This document shows positions 44,450-51,588 of a DNA stretch of 64,000 nt, piece by piece (position 1 is the first letter of the stretch; every line of letters starts with the position of its first letter). The stretch spans positions 930,001 through 994,000 of the forward strand of contig NZ_BAABBV010000001.1 of NCBI RefSeq assembly GCF_039538145.1, written 5' to 3'. The DNA is from Gryllotalpicola daejeonensis. GTDB lineage: Bacteria; Actinomycetota; Actinomycetes; Actinomycetales; Microbacteriaceae. The position numbers were made by a program, and so were the translations under genes. The notes under the pieces are model-generated. The model was not told where the DNA came from, made no database searches, and saw only the letters and a program-made list of their open reading frames with translations.

Positions 44450-45010
44450 ATGGCTCAGATCACTGGTAAGAAGATCGCGTTTCTCATGACGGACGGCGTC
44501 GAGCAGGTGGAGTACACCGGCCCGCGGCAGGCCGTCGAAGAGGCGGGCGCCACCGCGGTGCTCGTCTCGCCGAAGACCGACACCGTGCAGGGCTTCAACC
44601 ACGTCGACAAGGGCGACTCGTTCCCTGTCGACCTGCCGGTCGGCCAGGCATCCCCCGACGACTTCGACGCTCTCGTGCTGCCTGGGGGCGTCGTGAATGC
44701 CGACGCGCTGCGCACCGACCAGGCATCCGTCGACTTCGCGAAGGCATTCTTCGCGGCGCACAAGCCGGTCGCCGCGATCTGCCACGCGCCGTGGACGCTC
44801 ATCGAAGCCGGCGTCGTCGACGGCCGCACCCTGACCTCGTGGCCCAGCCTGCAGACCGACCTGCGCAACGCGGGCGCCACGTGGGTCGACGAGGAGGTGC
44901 ACGTCGACAAGGGCTTCGTCACCAGCCGCAAGCCCGACGACATTCCCGCCTTCTCGGCGAAGCTGATCGAAGAGGTCGCCGAGGGGCAGCACGAGGGCCA
45001 GCACGTGTGA
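44450..45010 (+). CDS. PfpI/DJ-1 family protein (YraA-like)
   Basis: A 186-residue class I glutamine amidotransferase-like protein. The nucleophile Cys111 sits in the elbow AAICHAPWTLIEAG; Glu18 in TDGVEQVE is the conserved acidic partner. Members act as general stress proteins with reported deglycase, chaperone or peptidase activity. GGGTAC (44435-44440) lies 9 nt before the ATG, matching a stress-sigma -10, but the -35 is weak. Confidence 0.87.
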   Translation: MAQITGKKIAFLMTDGVEQVEYTGPRQAVEEAGATAVLVSPKTDTVQGFNHVDKGDSFPVDLPVGQASPDDFDALVLPGGVVNADALRTDQASVDFAKAFFAAHKPVAAICHAPWTLIEAGVVDGRTLTSWPSLQTDLRNAGATWVDEEVHVDKGFVTSRKPDDIPAFSAKLIEEVAEGQHEGQHV

Positions 45011-45028
45011 CGACCTAGCATCGAAGCC

Positions 45029-45565
45029 GTGAATGAGGGCACGGATGCTTCGCGCGACCTGATCGCCGGCATCCGTGCCCTCACCCTGTCTGTCGCCACG
45101 TCGCTCACCGAGGGCGGCGCGCGCACCGAGGCCCTCGCTGAGCTCGAGTCGGCCAGGCGCCGCCTCGGCATCATCCGCCCGGCGCGCATGCGCCCACTCG
45201 GACGGGTCTGGCGGCTCGGCGCGCTGCTGCTCGACGAGCGCGGCAACCTGTATGGCACCGGCGGACTCGTGCGCGCGGAACAGCCGGCCAGGCGCTCGAT
45301 CGTCGCCCTCGCCGTGGCCGAGCGCCGGGAGCTGCAGGCGGCGGCGATGCGCGGCGGCTACTCGACCGGGGAGACCGTCAACTTCAACGCCGTGCCGGTC
45401 GATTTGGGCGATTTGCCGCGCATCGGGCAATCCGGACCGGTGGTGTTGCGTCAGGGCGCTGCCTTCGTGCGCTGGAGCCCGACCCAGCCTGACGCTCTCA
45501 TCGAGCTTCAGCCCTACCTCGCCGACCGCGCTGAGCTGCTTCTGCACCCGCCCGAAGGCTCGTAG
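45029..45565 (+). CDS. Uncharacterised actinobacterial protein (often labelled glutaminase)
   Basis: A 178-residue soluble protein. I recall similar actinobacterial proteins labelled glutaminase, but no Ser-Lys glutaminase motif is present, so that name is not supported. Visible features are an N-terminal helical half and RMRPLGRVWRLGALLLDERGNLYGTG, then ETVNFNAVPVDLGDLP and a C-terminal AELLLHPPEG. The GTG start follows TAGCAT (45016-45021) by 7 nt. Confidence 0.6.
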   Translation: MNEGTDASRDLIAGIRALTLSVATSLTEGGARTEALAELESARRRLGIIRPARMRPLGRVWRLGALLLDERGNLYGTGGLVRAEQPARRSIVALAVAERRELQAAAMRGGYSTGETVNFNAVPVDLGDLPRIGQSGPVVLRQGAAFVRWSPTQPDALIELQPYLADRAELLLHPPEGS

Positions 45566-45593
45566 CGCACGAGCCGGCCGATAGCGTGGAGAC

Positions 45594-46268
45594 ATGACCA
45601 CTTTCGCGATCATCGGTGCAGGACGTCAGCTCGGCGAGGCGCTCGCCCGCCGGTTCGGACGCGAGGGGTTCAGCCTCGCCCTCATCTCGCGCAGCCAGCA
45701 GCACGTCGACGAGCTCGCGGCAGACCTCGCCGCCGACGGCCTCACCGCGAAGGGCTACGCGGCCAACGTACGCGACACCGACGCTCTGATCGCAGCTCTC
45801 GACCTCGCCGCCCAGGAGCTCGGGCCGATCGAGGTGCTCAGCTACAACCCGCTGCCGCAGAAGGAGTTCCTGCGCCCACTGCTCGAGTCGACGGTCTACG
45901 ACATCAAGTCGGCAGTCGAGTTCTCGGTGCTCGGCCCCGTGGCCGCCGTGCACCAGGTGCTGCAGGGCATGCGGGTGCTGGGCCGCGGCACGATCCTGTT
46001 CGTCAACGGCGGCAGCGCAGTGCAGCCCGTGCAGCACTTCGCGGGCACCTCGATCGCGTTCGCGGGCGAGACCGCCTACGCCGAGATGCTCGACCAGGCG
46101 CTGCGCGACACCGACATCCACGTCGCCCAGCTGATCATCCCGGGCGGCATCATTCCCGGCGACGAGAAGAAGGACCCGCAGGTTCTCGCCGAGCTGCTGT
46201 GGAAGATGCACGCCGAGCGCGGCGAGTTCCGCACCTACGCCACCGAGCTCGAGGTGCAGCCGTACTGA
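45594..46268 (+). CDS. Atypical SDR-like protein lacking the catalytic Tyr/Lys
   Basis: A 224-residue Rossmann-fold protein. The nucleotide site is IIGAGRQLGEALARRF rather than TGxxxGxG. At the place of the YxxxK pair the sequence reads AFAGETAY, so the catalytic Tyr is Phe and the Lys is Glu, although the Ser is kept (VNGGSAV). It may bind NAD(P) without classic dehydrogenase activity. ATG at 45594 follows TAGCGT (45582-45587) by 6 nt. Confidence 0.78.
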   Translation: MTTFAIIGAGRQLGEALARRFGREGFSLALISRSQQHVDELAADLAADGLTAKGYAANVRDTDALIAALDLAAQELGPIEVLSYNPLPQKEFLRPLLESTVYDIKSAVEFSVLGPVAAVHQVLQGMRVLGRGTILFVNGGSAVQPVQHFAGTSIAFAGETAYAEMLDQALRDTDIHVAQLIIPGGIIPGDEKKDPQVLAELLWKMHAERGEFRTYATELEVQPY

Positions 46269-46278
46269 GCTGACCGGG

Positions 46279-46295
46279 TTCGTCCGAAAGGACGA
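46279..46295. promoter_or_regulatory. Inverted repeat upstream of the two-component system
   Basis: TCGTCC GAAA GGACGA (46280-46295) is centred about 40 bp upstream of the predicted start of the kinase message. Its complement contains CCTTTCG, which recurs upstream of the small secreted protein at 48308-48314. It is a candidate binding site for the downstream response regulator. Confidence 0.5.
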
Positions 46296-46329
46296 TGCCC
46301 GCGCGCCCCGGCACCCCTACTCTGTGAGC

Positions 46330-47574
46330 GTGGTCACCCGTCTCTCGCGCTGGGCGCTCGAATGGGCCGCTCGCCTGCTGAGAGGCTTCACGCTCCTGAC
46401 CGCGCTGGTCTGGCTCTATGAGCTGCTGAGCGCGAAGGGGATCTGGTACCCGCAACCCGTCGACGGCTACTTCTGGGTCGCGGTCGTCTGCGCCGTGAGC
46501 ATCGCCATCGGGCGCCGCTTCCCTCTGGCTCAGCTGATCGGCGTGGCCGCGGTCGTCGCGAATCCTCTGTGGAGCTTCCCACTCGGGCAGATCCGCGCGA
46601 TCCCGCTCGTGCTCGCGGCGTTCTTCGCCGCAGACGCCGGGCTGTCGATCGCGACCGTGCTGCCGGTGGCCGGCTTCGCGGCCCTCGCAAGCCAGTTCCC
46701 CGGCTGGATCCGGGTCTCGCCCGAACAGTGGCCGCTCTGGGGCCGCGAGATGGGGCTGTCGCAGCCGCTGATGATCCTGGGCATCGTCTGCGCGGCGGCG
46801 CTCGTCGGGTACTCGTCGTACCGGCAGCGCCGTACCGCCGAGTCGTTGCGAGCCCAGAACGAGGAGCTGGGGCGGCTGCGGGAATCCGACCGTGAGCGCA
46901 TCGCGAACGAAGAGCGCGCCGCGATCGCCCGCGAGGTGCACGACGTCGTCGCGCACCACGTGGCGGCGATCGTCGTGCGGGCGCAGGCGGCCGCGCGCGT
47001 CGCCGACCGTCGGCCCGACGAGCCGCGCGCCGCCGTCGAATGGATCGCGGATTCCGGGCCGCAGGCGCTCGCCGAGATGCGCAGCCTCGTGCGCGTGCTG
47101 CGCGACGACTCCGCCGGCGACGGTGCCCCGCACGGGCCGGCAACACTTGCCGACGAGCTCACGGCCGTCATCGAGCGCGTCCGCACCGCCGGACTCGACG
47201 TGCACGCCCGCATCGAGGCGCCTCGCGGGCTGTCTGCCGTGCAGGAGTTCTCGATGCTGCGCGTCTGCCAGGAGGCGCTCACGAACGTTCTCGTGCACTC
47301 CCCCGCCACCTCGGTCGAGGTGCGGCTGTTCACTGCGGGCAGCGACGCCGTGCTGCTCGTCGAGGACAACGGAACGCTCGTCGCGCCGACAAAGAGCGAG
47401 GGGCGATCGGATGCCTCAGCCGGCGGCTCCGGCCTGCGCGGAATGCGCGAGCGCGCGAAGGCCGCAGGCGGTTTCGTCAGCGCGGGCCCGTCGCCCGTGG
47501 GGTGGCGCGTCGAGCTGGTGCTGCCGCGCGGCGAGTCCGTCTGGCCGCTCGACGCGCAGGCGGCCCCGGCATGA
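46330..47574 (+). CDS. DesK/NarL-type sensor histidine kinase
   Basis: A membrane histidine kinase of about 414 residues. Five or six hydrophobic helices fill the first 165 residues with no large external domain. A short coiled coil follows, then the HisKA_3 dimerisation helix AIAREVHDVVAHHVAAIVVRAQ with the phosphorylated His (residue 204 from this start). The HATPase domain shows NVLVHSPAT, DNG and GSGLRGMRERAKAAGG. GTG at 46330 lies 6 nt after TACTCT (46318-46323); a GTG at 46324 is also in frame. ATGA overlap couples it to its response regulator. Confidence 0.9.
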   Translation: MVTRLSRWALEWAARLLRGFTLLTALVWLYELLSAKGIWYPQPVDGYFWVAVVCAVSIAIGRRFPLAQLIGVAAVVANPLWSFPLGQIRAIPLVLAAFFAADAGLSIATVLPVAGFAALASQFPGWIRVSPEQWPLWGREMGLSQPLMILGIVCAAALVGYSSYRQRRTAESLRAQNEELGRLRESDRERIANEERAAIAREVHDVVAHHVAAIVVRAQAAARVADRRPDEPRAAVEWIADSGPQALAEMRSLVRVLRDDSAGDGAPHGPATLADELTAVIERVRTAGLDVHARIEAPRGLSAVQEFSMLRVCQEALTNVLVHSPATSVEVRLFTAGSDAVLLVEDNGTLVAPTKSEGRSDASAGGSGLRGMRERAKAAGGFVSAGPSPVGWRVELVLPRGESVWPLDAQAAPA

Positions 47575-48296
47575 CGGCGCGCGCGGCGACGGCCGCCCAG
47601 GCTCCGACCCCGACCCGCGTGATGGTGGTCGACGACCAGGCCATGGTGCGCATGGGGCTCGCGATGATGGTCGACGCCGAGGACGACCTCGCCGTCGTCG
47701 GTTCCGCGGGCGACGGGGCAGCCGCGGTCGCCCTTTCGGCCGAGCTGCGCCCCGACGTCGTGCTGATGGATGTGCGGATGCCCGGCGTCGACGGCATCGC
47801 CGCGACACGCGCGATCACCGCCGCCGGGACCGCGGGCGCGATCGTCATCGTCACGACATTCGACGACGAGGCCTATCTGCTCGACGGCGTGCGGGCCGGG
47901 GCATCCGGATTTCTCCTCAAAGACGCCGGGCCAGAGCTGATCGCCGCCGGCATCCGCGCCGCACACGCCGGCGACACGCTCATCGCTCCCTCGATGACGC
48001 GCGCACTGCTCGAGCAGCGCCTGCGCGCCGAGGCGGACGCGACGGCGGGCCGTCCGCCCGCGCCGGGTGAGAGCGCCGTGCTCGACTCGCTCAGCCCGCG
48101 CGAGCGCGACGTGCTCGGGGCGCTCGCCCGCGGCGCGAGCAACGCCGACATCGCGCGCCAGCTGTGGCTCAGCGAGGCGACCGTGAAGACGCACCTGAGC
48201 AACGTGATGGCGAAGACCGGGACGACCAACCGCGTGCAGGTGGCCGTGTTCGCGTATGAGAGCGGATTCCTGCGCCCGGGCTGGCTCGAGTCGTAG
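47571..48296 (+). CDS. NarL/LuxR-type response regulator
   Basis: A 241-residue regulator. The receiver domain has Asp22/Asp23-type acidic residues (VMVVDDQAMVR), phospho-acceptor Asp67 (VLMDVRMPG), Thr in VTTFDD and Lys in LLKDAG. The LuxR helix-turn-helix follows (LSPRERDVLGALARGASNADIARQLWLSEATVKTH). It should bind inverted repeats, with the CCTTTCG-containing sites near 46287 and 48314 as candidates. Confidence 0.92.
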   Translation: MTARAATAAQAPTPTRVMVVDDQAMVRMGLAMMVDAEDDLAVVGSAGDGAAAVALSAELRPDVVLMDVRMPGVDGIAATRAITAAGTAGAIVIVTTFDDEAYLLDGVRAGASGFLLKDAGPELIAAGIRAAHAGDTLIAPSMTRALLEQRLRAEADATAGRPPAPGESAVLDSLSPRERDVLGALARGASNADIARQLWLSEATVKTHLSNVMAKTGTTNRVQVAVFAYESGFLRPGWLES

Positions 48297-48415
48297 TCGT
48301 CGTTCCGCCTTTCGTCTGAGGCGCCCCCGCCGGTCGGCCGATGTGCCGGGTACTGCCCGAAAGCGAGGCTCGAAAGCGTCGCCTTCCCCGGCGGCACTCA
48401 CGAATGGAGCTAGCC

Positions 48416-48805
48416 ATGAAGACTCAGAAGAAGATCGCGATGAGCGCCGGTGGAGCGGTGCTCGCCGCCTGCCTCACTCTCGGCGGCCTGGCGGCGGCGA
48501 ACGCCGCGACGCCCGCGTCGTCAACCACGGCGCCGACCTCGACCACGGCGCCGGCCGTGACCACGGCGTCTGTCGCCGCGAAGCAGGCGGCCGCGGCCGC
48601 CACCACCCCGGTGCCGCCGCTGCCCGACCACCCCTACCGCTGGGACGAGTTCATCGCGACGCTGACGCCGGCGCAGCAGAAGGCGCTGCTCGGCGACCAG
48701 CAGGCGCGACTCGCGAAGGCGATCGCATCGGGCTACAACGATGCCGCGATCCAGAAGTTCACCTACAACGTCGCGGCGCTGAAGCAGGCGCTCGGCGAGC
48801 AGTAG
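48416..48805 (+). CDS. Small secreted protein of unknown function
   Basis: A 129-residue protein with a Sec signal peptide (MKTQKKIAMSAGGAVLAACL through about residue 31, ANA-A cleavage). A Thr/Ala/Val/Ser-rich linker follows, then a compact C-terminal region HPYRWDEFIATLTPAQQKALLGDQQARLAKAI. GGAG lies 6 nt before the ATG. It stands alone between the two-component system and a terminator, so it is a plausible regulon member or signal partner of that system. Confidence 0.75.
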   Translation: MKTQKKIAMSAGGAVLAACLTLGGLAAANAATPASSTTAPTSTTAPAVTTASVAAKQAAAAATTPVPPLPDHPYRWDEFIATLTPAQQKALLGDQQARLAKAIASGYNDAAIQKFTYNVAALKQALGEQ

Positions 48806-48818
48806 CAGCACGAGCACG

Positions 48819-48854
48819 TGAGGGCGGGCGGCGGCGGACCGCCGCTCGCCCTCA
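48819..48854 (+). terminator. Intrinsic terminator after the small secreted gene
   Basis: TGAGGGCG pairs with CGCCCTCA and the inner GCGGCGG with CCGCCGC, giving about 15 bp with two mismatches, followed by a T-rich stretch (TCGTTGTCATTTTG). Confidence 0.82.
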
Positions 48855-48970
48855 TCGTTGTCATTTTGTATTCGGCGGTTCTGCTGATACACGGGTTTCG
48901 CGTCGTACGCTCGTGTGAGCGTGTGTCGCTTTCCCAGTCAATCGAGACACGCGCCAGCAGGGGGAGAAAG

Positions 48971-50497
48971 ATGACCGACGACATGGCACGAGTCGAGAGC
49001 GCAGGCGGGGGCGGCACCGCGCCGACTGCGACGCTCGAGCCCGCAGCCACTGCCGCACCGCAGCCGACGTGGATCGGCGCAGAGAAGCCGAAGCGCAAGA
49101 AGCACCTCGGTCTGTGGCTCGGCCTTCCGGGCAGCCTCGTCGTCGCGGCCGCCGTGGTGGCATCCGTGCTGCTGGTGGCGCCGGGCGTGACCGTCGCCGG
49201 CGCACCGGTCGGCCTCACCACGCAGGAGGCCGCGCAGAAGGCCATCGACCACCGCCTCGACGACCTGCAGATCCACGTCGGGGGCGCGACCCTCACCGCG
49301 GACCAGCTCGGCGCCACCATCGACTCGCACGCGCTCGCGCACGCAGCCAAGAGCGCCCACCCGCTGTGGAACATCGCGGCGTGGAATCCCGCGCCCACCA
49401 ATGCGGATGTCACGATCGACCCGAAGATCGCCCTGCCCGCGCTGCGTGCGGCCGCACCGCAGCTCTTCTCAGACGCGACGAACGCGTCGGTCGTCTTCGA
49501 CAGCGCGACGTCGAAGTTCACGACGACGCCGTCCGCACCGGGCCGCGGTGTCGACATCACCGCCCTGGCGGCGAGCCTCAGCTCGGCGCTGACCGAGCCG
49601 AGCACCTCGGCGACCGCCGCGGGCATCGGCCTGGCCGCGACCAGCGCAGCCTCCGTCACGCTCGAGCCGAAGGAGACGACGGTCGACGCCGCCGCGACGA
49701 CCGCGAAGGCGGAAGCGTTCGCGTCGAAGCTCAACGCTCAGGCGGATTCGGCCGGCTACTACCTGCAGGGCACGCGCGCCGAGTCGCTGCCGCTGGCGAC
49801 CATCGCATCGTGGATCGACATCAAGGCCGACCCGACCACCGGCGATTTCACCGTGACGCCGAAGCAGTCGGCCATCCAGGCGGCCGTGGCGGAGCTGCCG
49901 TCGAAGATCGACCAGAAGCCGGTGAACGCAGAGGTCGTCATCAACTCGGCTGGAAAGCAGCTCGAGGTGCTCCAGCAGGGGCAGAACGGCTTCGGCCTCG
50001 GCGATACCTCGAACGTCGCGTCGCAGATCGCCAGCTCACTGACGAAGGGCGACCTGAAGTTCGCCCTTGAGGGCCAGGTCGAGAAGTTCCAGACCACGAC
50101 CGTCTTCCGCCGCCTCGAGGTCGACAAGAGCAACGGCGCCGCCTACATGTACCAGGGCACGAAGTCGGGCGACGAGAAGCTCATCGCCACCTTCCCGATC
50201 GCCATCGGCAAGGTCGGCCACGACACCCGCGACGGGCACTACACCGTCTACGCCCAGCTGCAGATGCAGAACATGGGCAACTGCGACGGCAAACACCCGC
50301 AGTTCGACTACTGCACGAAGAACGTTCCGTGGATCTCGTACTTCGACGGAGACCAGGGCTTCCACGGCACCTACTGGCACAACAACTTCGGGCCAGGGGC
50401 ACGCATGAGCCACGGCTGCGTGAACATGCGCATCCCCGACGCGCTCACGGTCTACAAGTTCGCGACCGTCGGCACCGAGGTGTGGGTGCACGAGTAG
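48971..50497 (+). CDS. L,D-transpeptidase (YkuD) with VanW-like peptidoglycan-binding region
   Basis: A 508-residue type II membrane protein. Residues 45-72 are the membrane anchor after a polar cytoplasmic head. Residues about 75-370 form two repeat-like PG_binding_4 modules (for example LTTQEAAQKAIDHRLDDL). The YkuD domain at the end carries the catalytic motif HGTYWHNNFGPGARMSHGCVNM with His481 and Cys483. It makes 3-3 crosslinks in peptidoglycan. ATG at 48971 follows GGGGAGAAAG. Confidence 0.92.
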   Translation: MTDDMARVESAGGGGTAPTATLEPAATAAPQPTWIGAEKPKRKKHLGLWLGLPGSLVVAAAVVASVLLVAPGVTVAGAPVGLTTQEAAQKAIDHRLDDLQIHVGGATLTADQLGATIDSHALAHAAKSAHPLWNIAAWNPAPTNADVTIDPKIALPALRAAAPQLFSDATNASVVFDSATSKFTTTPSAPGRGVDITALAASLSSALTEPSTSATAAGIGLAATSAASVTLEPKETTVDAAATTAKAEAFASKLNAQADSAGYYLQGTRAESLPLATIASWIDIKADPTTGDFTVTPKQSAIQAAVAELPSKIDQKPVNAEVVINSAGKQLEVLQQGQNGFGLGDTSNVASQIASSLTKGDLKFALEGQVEKFQTTTVFRRLEVDKSNGAAYMYQGTKSGDEKLIATFPIAIGKVGHDTRDGHYTVYAQLQMQNMGNCDGKHPQFDYCTKNVPWISYFDGDQGFHGTYWHNNFGPGARMSHGCVNMRIPDALTVYKFATVGTEVWVHE

Positions 50498-50519
50498 GCG
50501 CCCACTGCCGACACTGGGC

Positions 50520-51269
50520 TCAGCCGCGGCCGCGCAGGAACGCCTTCGAGATGTCGGAACGGCTGACGTCGAACGCGACGAGGCCGGGGATGTAGCGATC
50601 AGTCGAGCACTCGACCGTGAGGCCCTCCGCGACGATTCCTGAGCGGGTGACCAGCAGCACCGGGCTCGATCGGCGCACGCCGAGCAGCCGGGCATCCTCG
50701 CTGCTCGCGGCATCGACCTCGATCCGATGGTCGCCGAGCTCGATGCGAACACCCGCCGTGGCCATCGCACCGTAGACGGAGGGGACGTCGTCAGGGAAGC
50801 CCTCGACGACGTGCGTGACCCACGGCGCCCACGTGCTGTGCTCGACCATCACCGGCCGGTCGTCGATCGTGCGCACCCGCGTGTAGCGCAGCACCTGGTC
50901 ACCACGGCGGATGCCGAGCTTGAGCGCCTCGGTCGCCGTGGCCGCGCCTCGTTCCCGGTGCACGATGCGGCCGCCGTGGGCACGGCCGTTGCTCGCGCAC
51001 CACTCGGAGAACGTGCGCATCGCACCGACGCCCCAGGACTGCCTGCCGTTCTGCACGAACCAGCCGGCGTTCGCGTGTGAGCTCACGAGGCCGCTCTCGG
51101 CGAGCGCCGACAGCGCGTGCCGCACGCGAGAACGGGTGGTGGAGTACTCCTGCGCGAGCTTCTCTTCGCTGGGCAGGCGCGACCCCGGCGGGAACTCGCC
51201 GGTCATGATGCGCTGCTCGAGATCCAGGGACACCTCGCGATGAGCGGCGTCGATGATCGCGTGCGACAT
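50520..51269 (-). CDS. GntR/HutC-type transcriptional regulator with UTRA domain
   Basis: A 249-residue regulator. The winged helix is PPGSRLPSEEKLAQEYSTTRSRVRHALSALAESGLV (about 28-65). The rest is the UTRA ligand domain, ending with VLLVTRSGIVAEGLTVECSTDRYIPG. HutC-type regulators usually sense sugars, amino-sugars or histidine breakdown products; no matching catabolic genes adjoin it. TATTCT (51276-51281, minus strand) lies 6 nt before the start. Confidence 0.9.
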   Translation of the reverse strand: MSHAIIDAAHREVSLDLEQRIMTGEFPPGSRLPSEEKLAQEYSTTRSRVRHALSALAESGLVSSHANAGWFVQNGRQSWGVGAMRTFSEWCASNGRAHGGRIVHRERGAATATEALKLGIRRGDQVLRYTRVRTIDDRPVMVEHSTWAPWVTHVVEGFPDDVPSVYGAMATAGVRIELGDHRIEVDAASSEDARLLGVRRSSPVLLVTRSGIVAEGLTVECSTDRYIPGLVAFDVSRSDISKAFLRGRG

Positions 51270-51588
51270 GTGCGCAGAATAGCGAGCCCCGGTTGCGAAA
51301 GAGCGCCGGTGCAGGCATCCCCCGCCCCACTGTGAACAGTGGGTCGCGCCCGCCTGTCACGCGAACGGGGGTGGATGCCTGAAATCCCCGCATCGGGCGG
51401 CGAGCTCATTCAACTTCCGGTCACCTGAGTCGGTCTCTTCGGCCACTCAGCCGCGGCGTACGCGCACCCGTCGGAACCATCGGTGAACTTGTCTGCACAA
51501 GCCTTGTTGGCCCCCTGGCCGCCGCGATTCGCTGGGTCTCGACTCTCCCCTTCGAGTTCCGCACCACTGACGAGACAAGGACCAGCCC
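51270..51588. other. 319-bp intergenic region upstream of the phospholipase operon
   Basis: No gene is seen here. It contains the GntR-gene -10 (51276-51281), an 18-bp inverted repeat CCCACTGT GA ACAGTGGG (51326-51343), a PHO-box-like direct repeat (51408-51425) and the AAGGA ribosome site of the phospholipase gene near 51575. The long leader suggests regulation of the operon at 51589. Confidence 0.7.
51408..51425 (+). promoter_or_regulatory. PHO-box-like direct repeat
   Basis: ATTCAAC-TTCC-GGTCACC: two 7-mers spaced by 4 nt, as in the Streptomyces PhoP box (GTTCACC repeated every 11 nt). The matches are 5 of 7 and 6 of 7. It lies 164 bp before a phospholipase gene, a common Pho-regulon target. 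Confidence 0.45.

Noticed and set aside
48341..48415. An upstream start for the small secreted protein
   Set aside because: An upstream start would add a non-signal leader before the Sec signal peptide; the ATG at 48416 has GGAG at the right distance.
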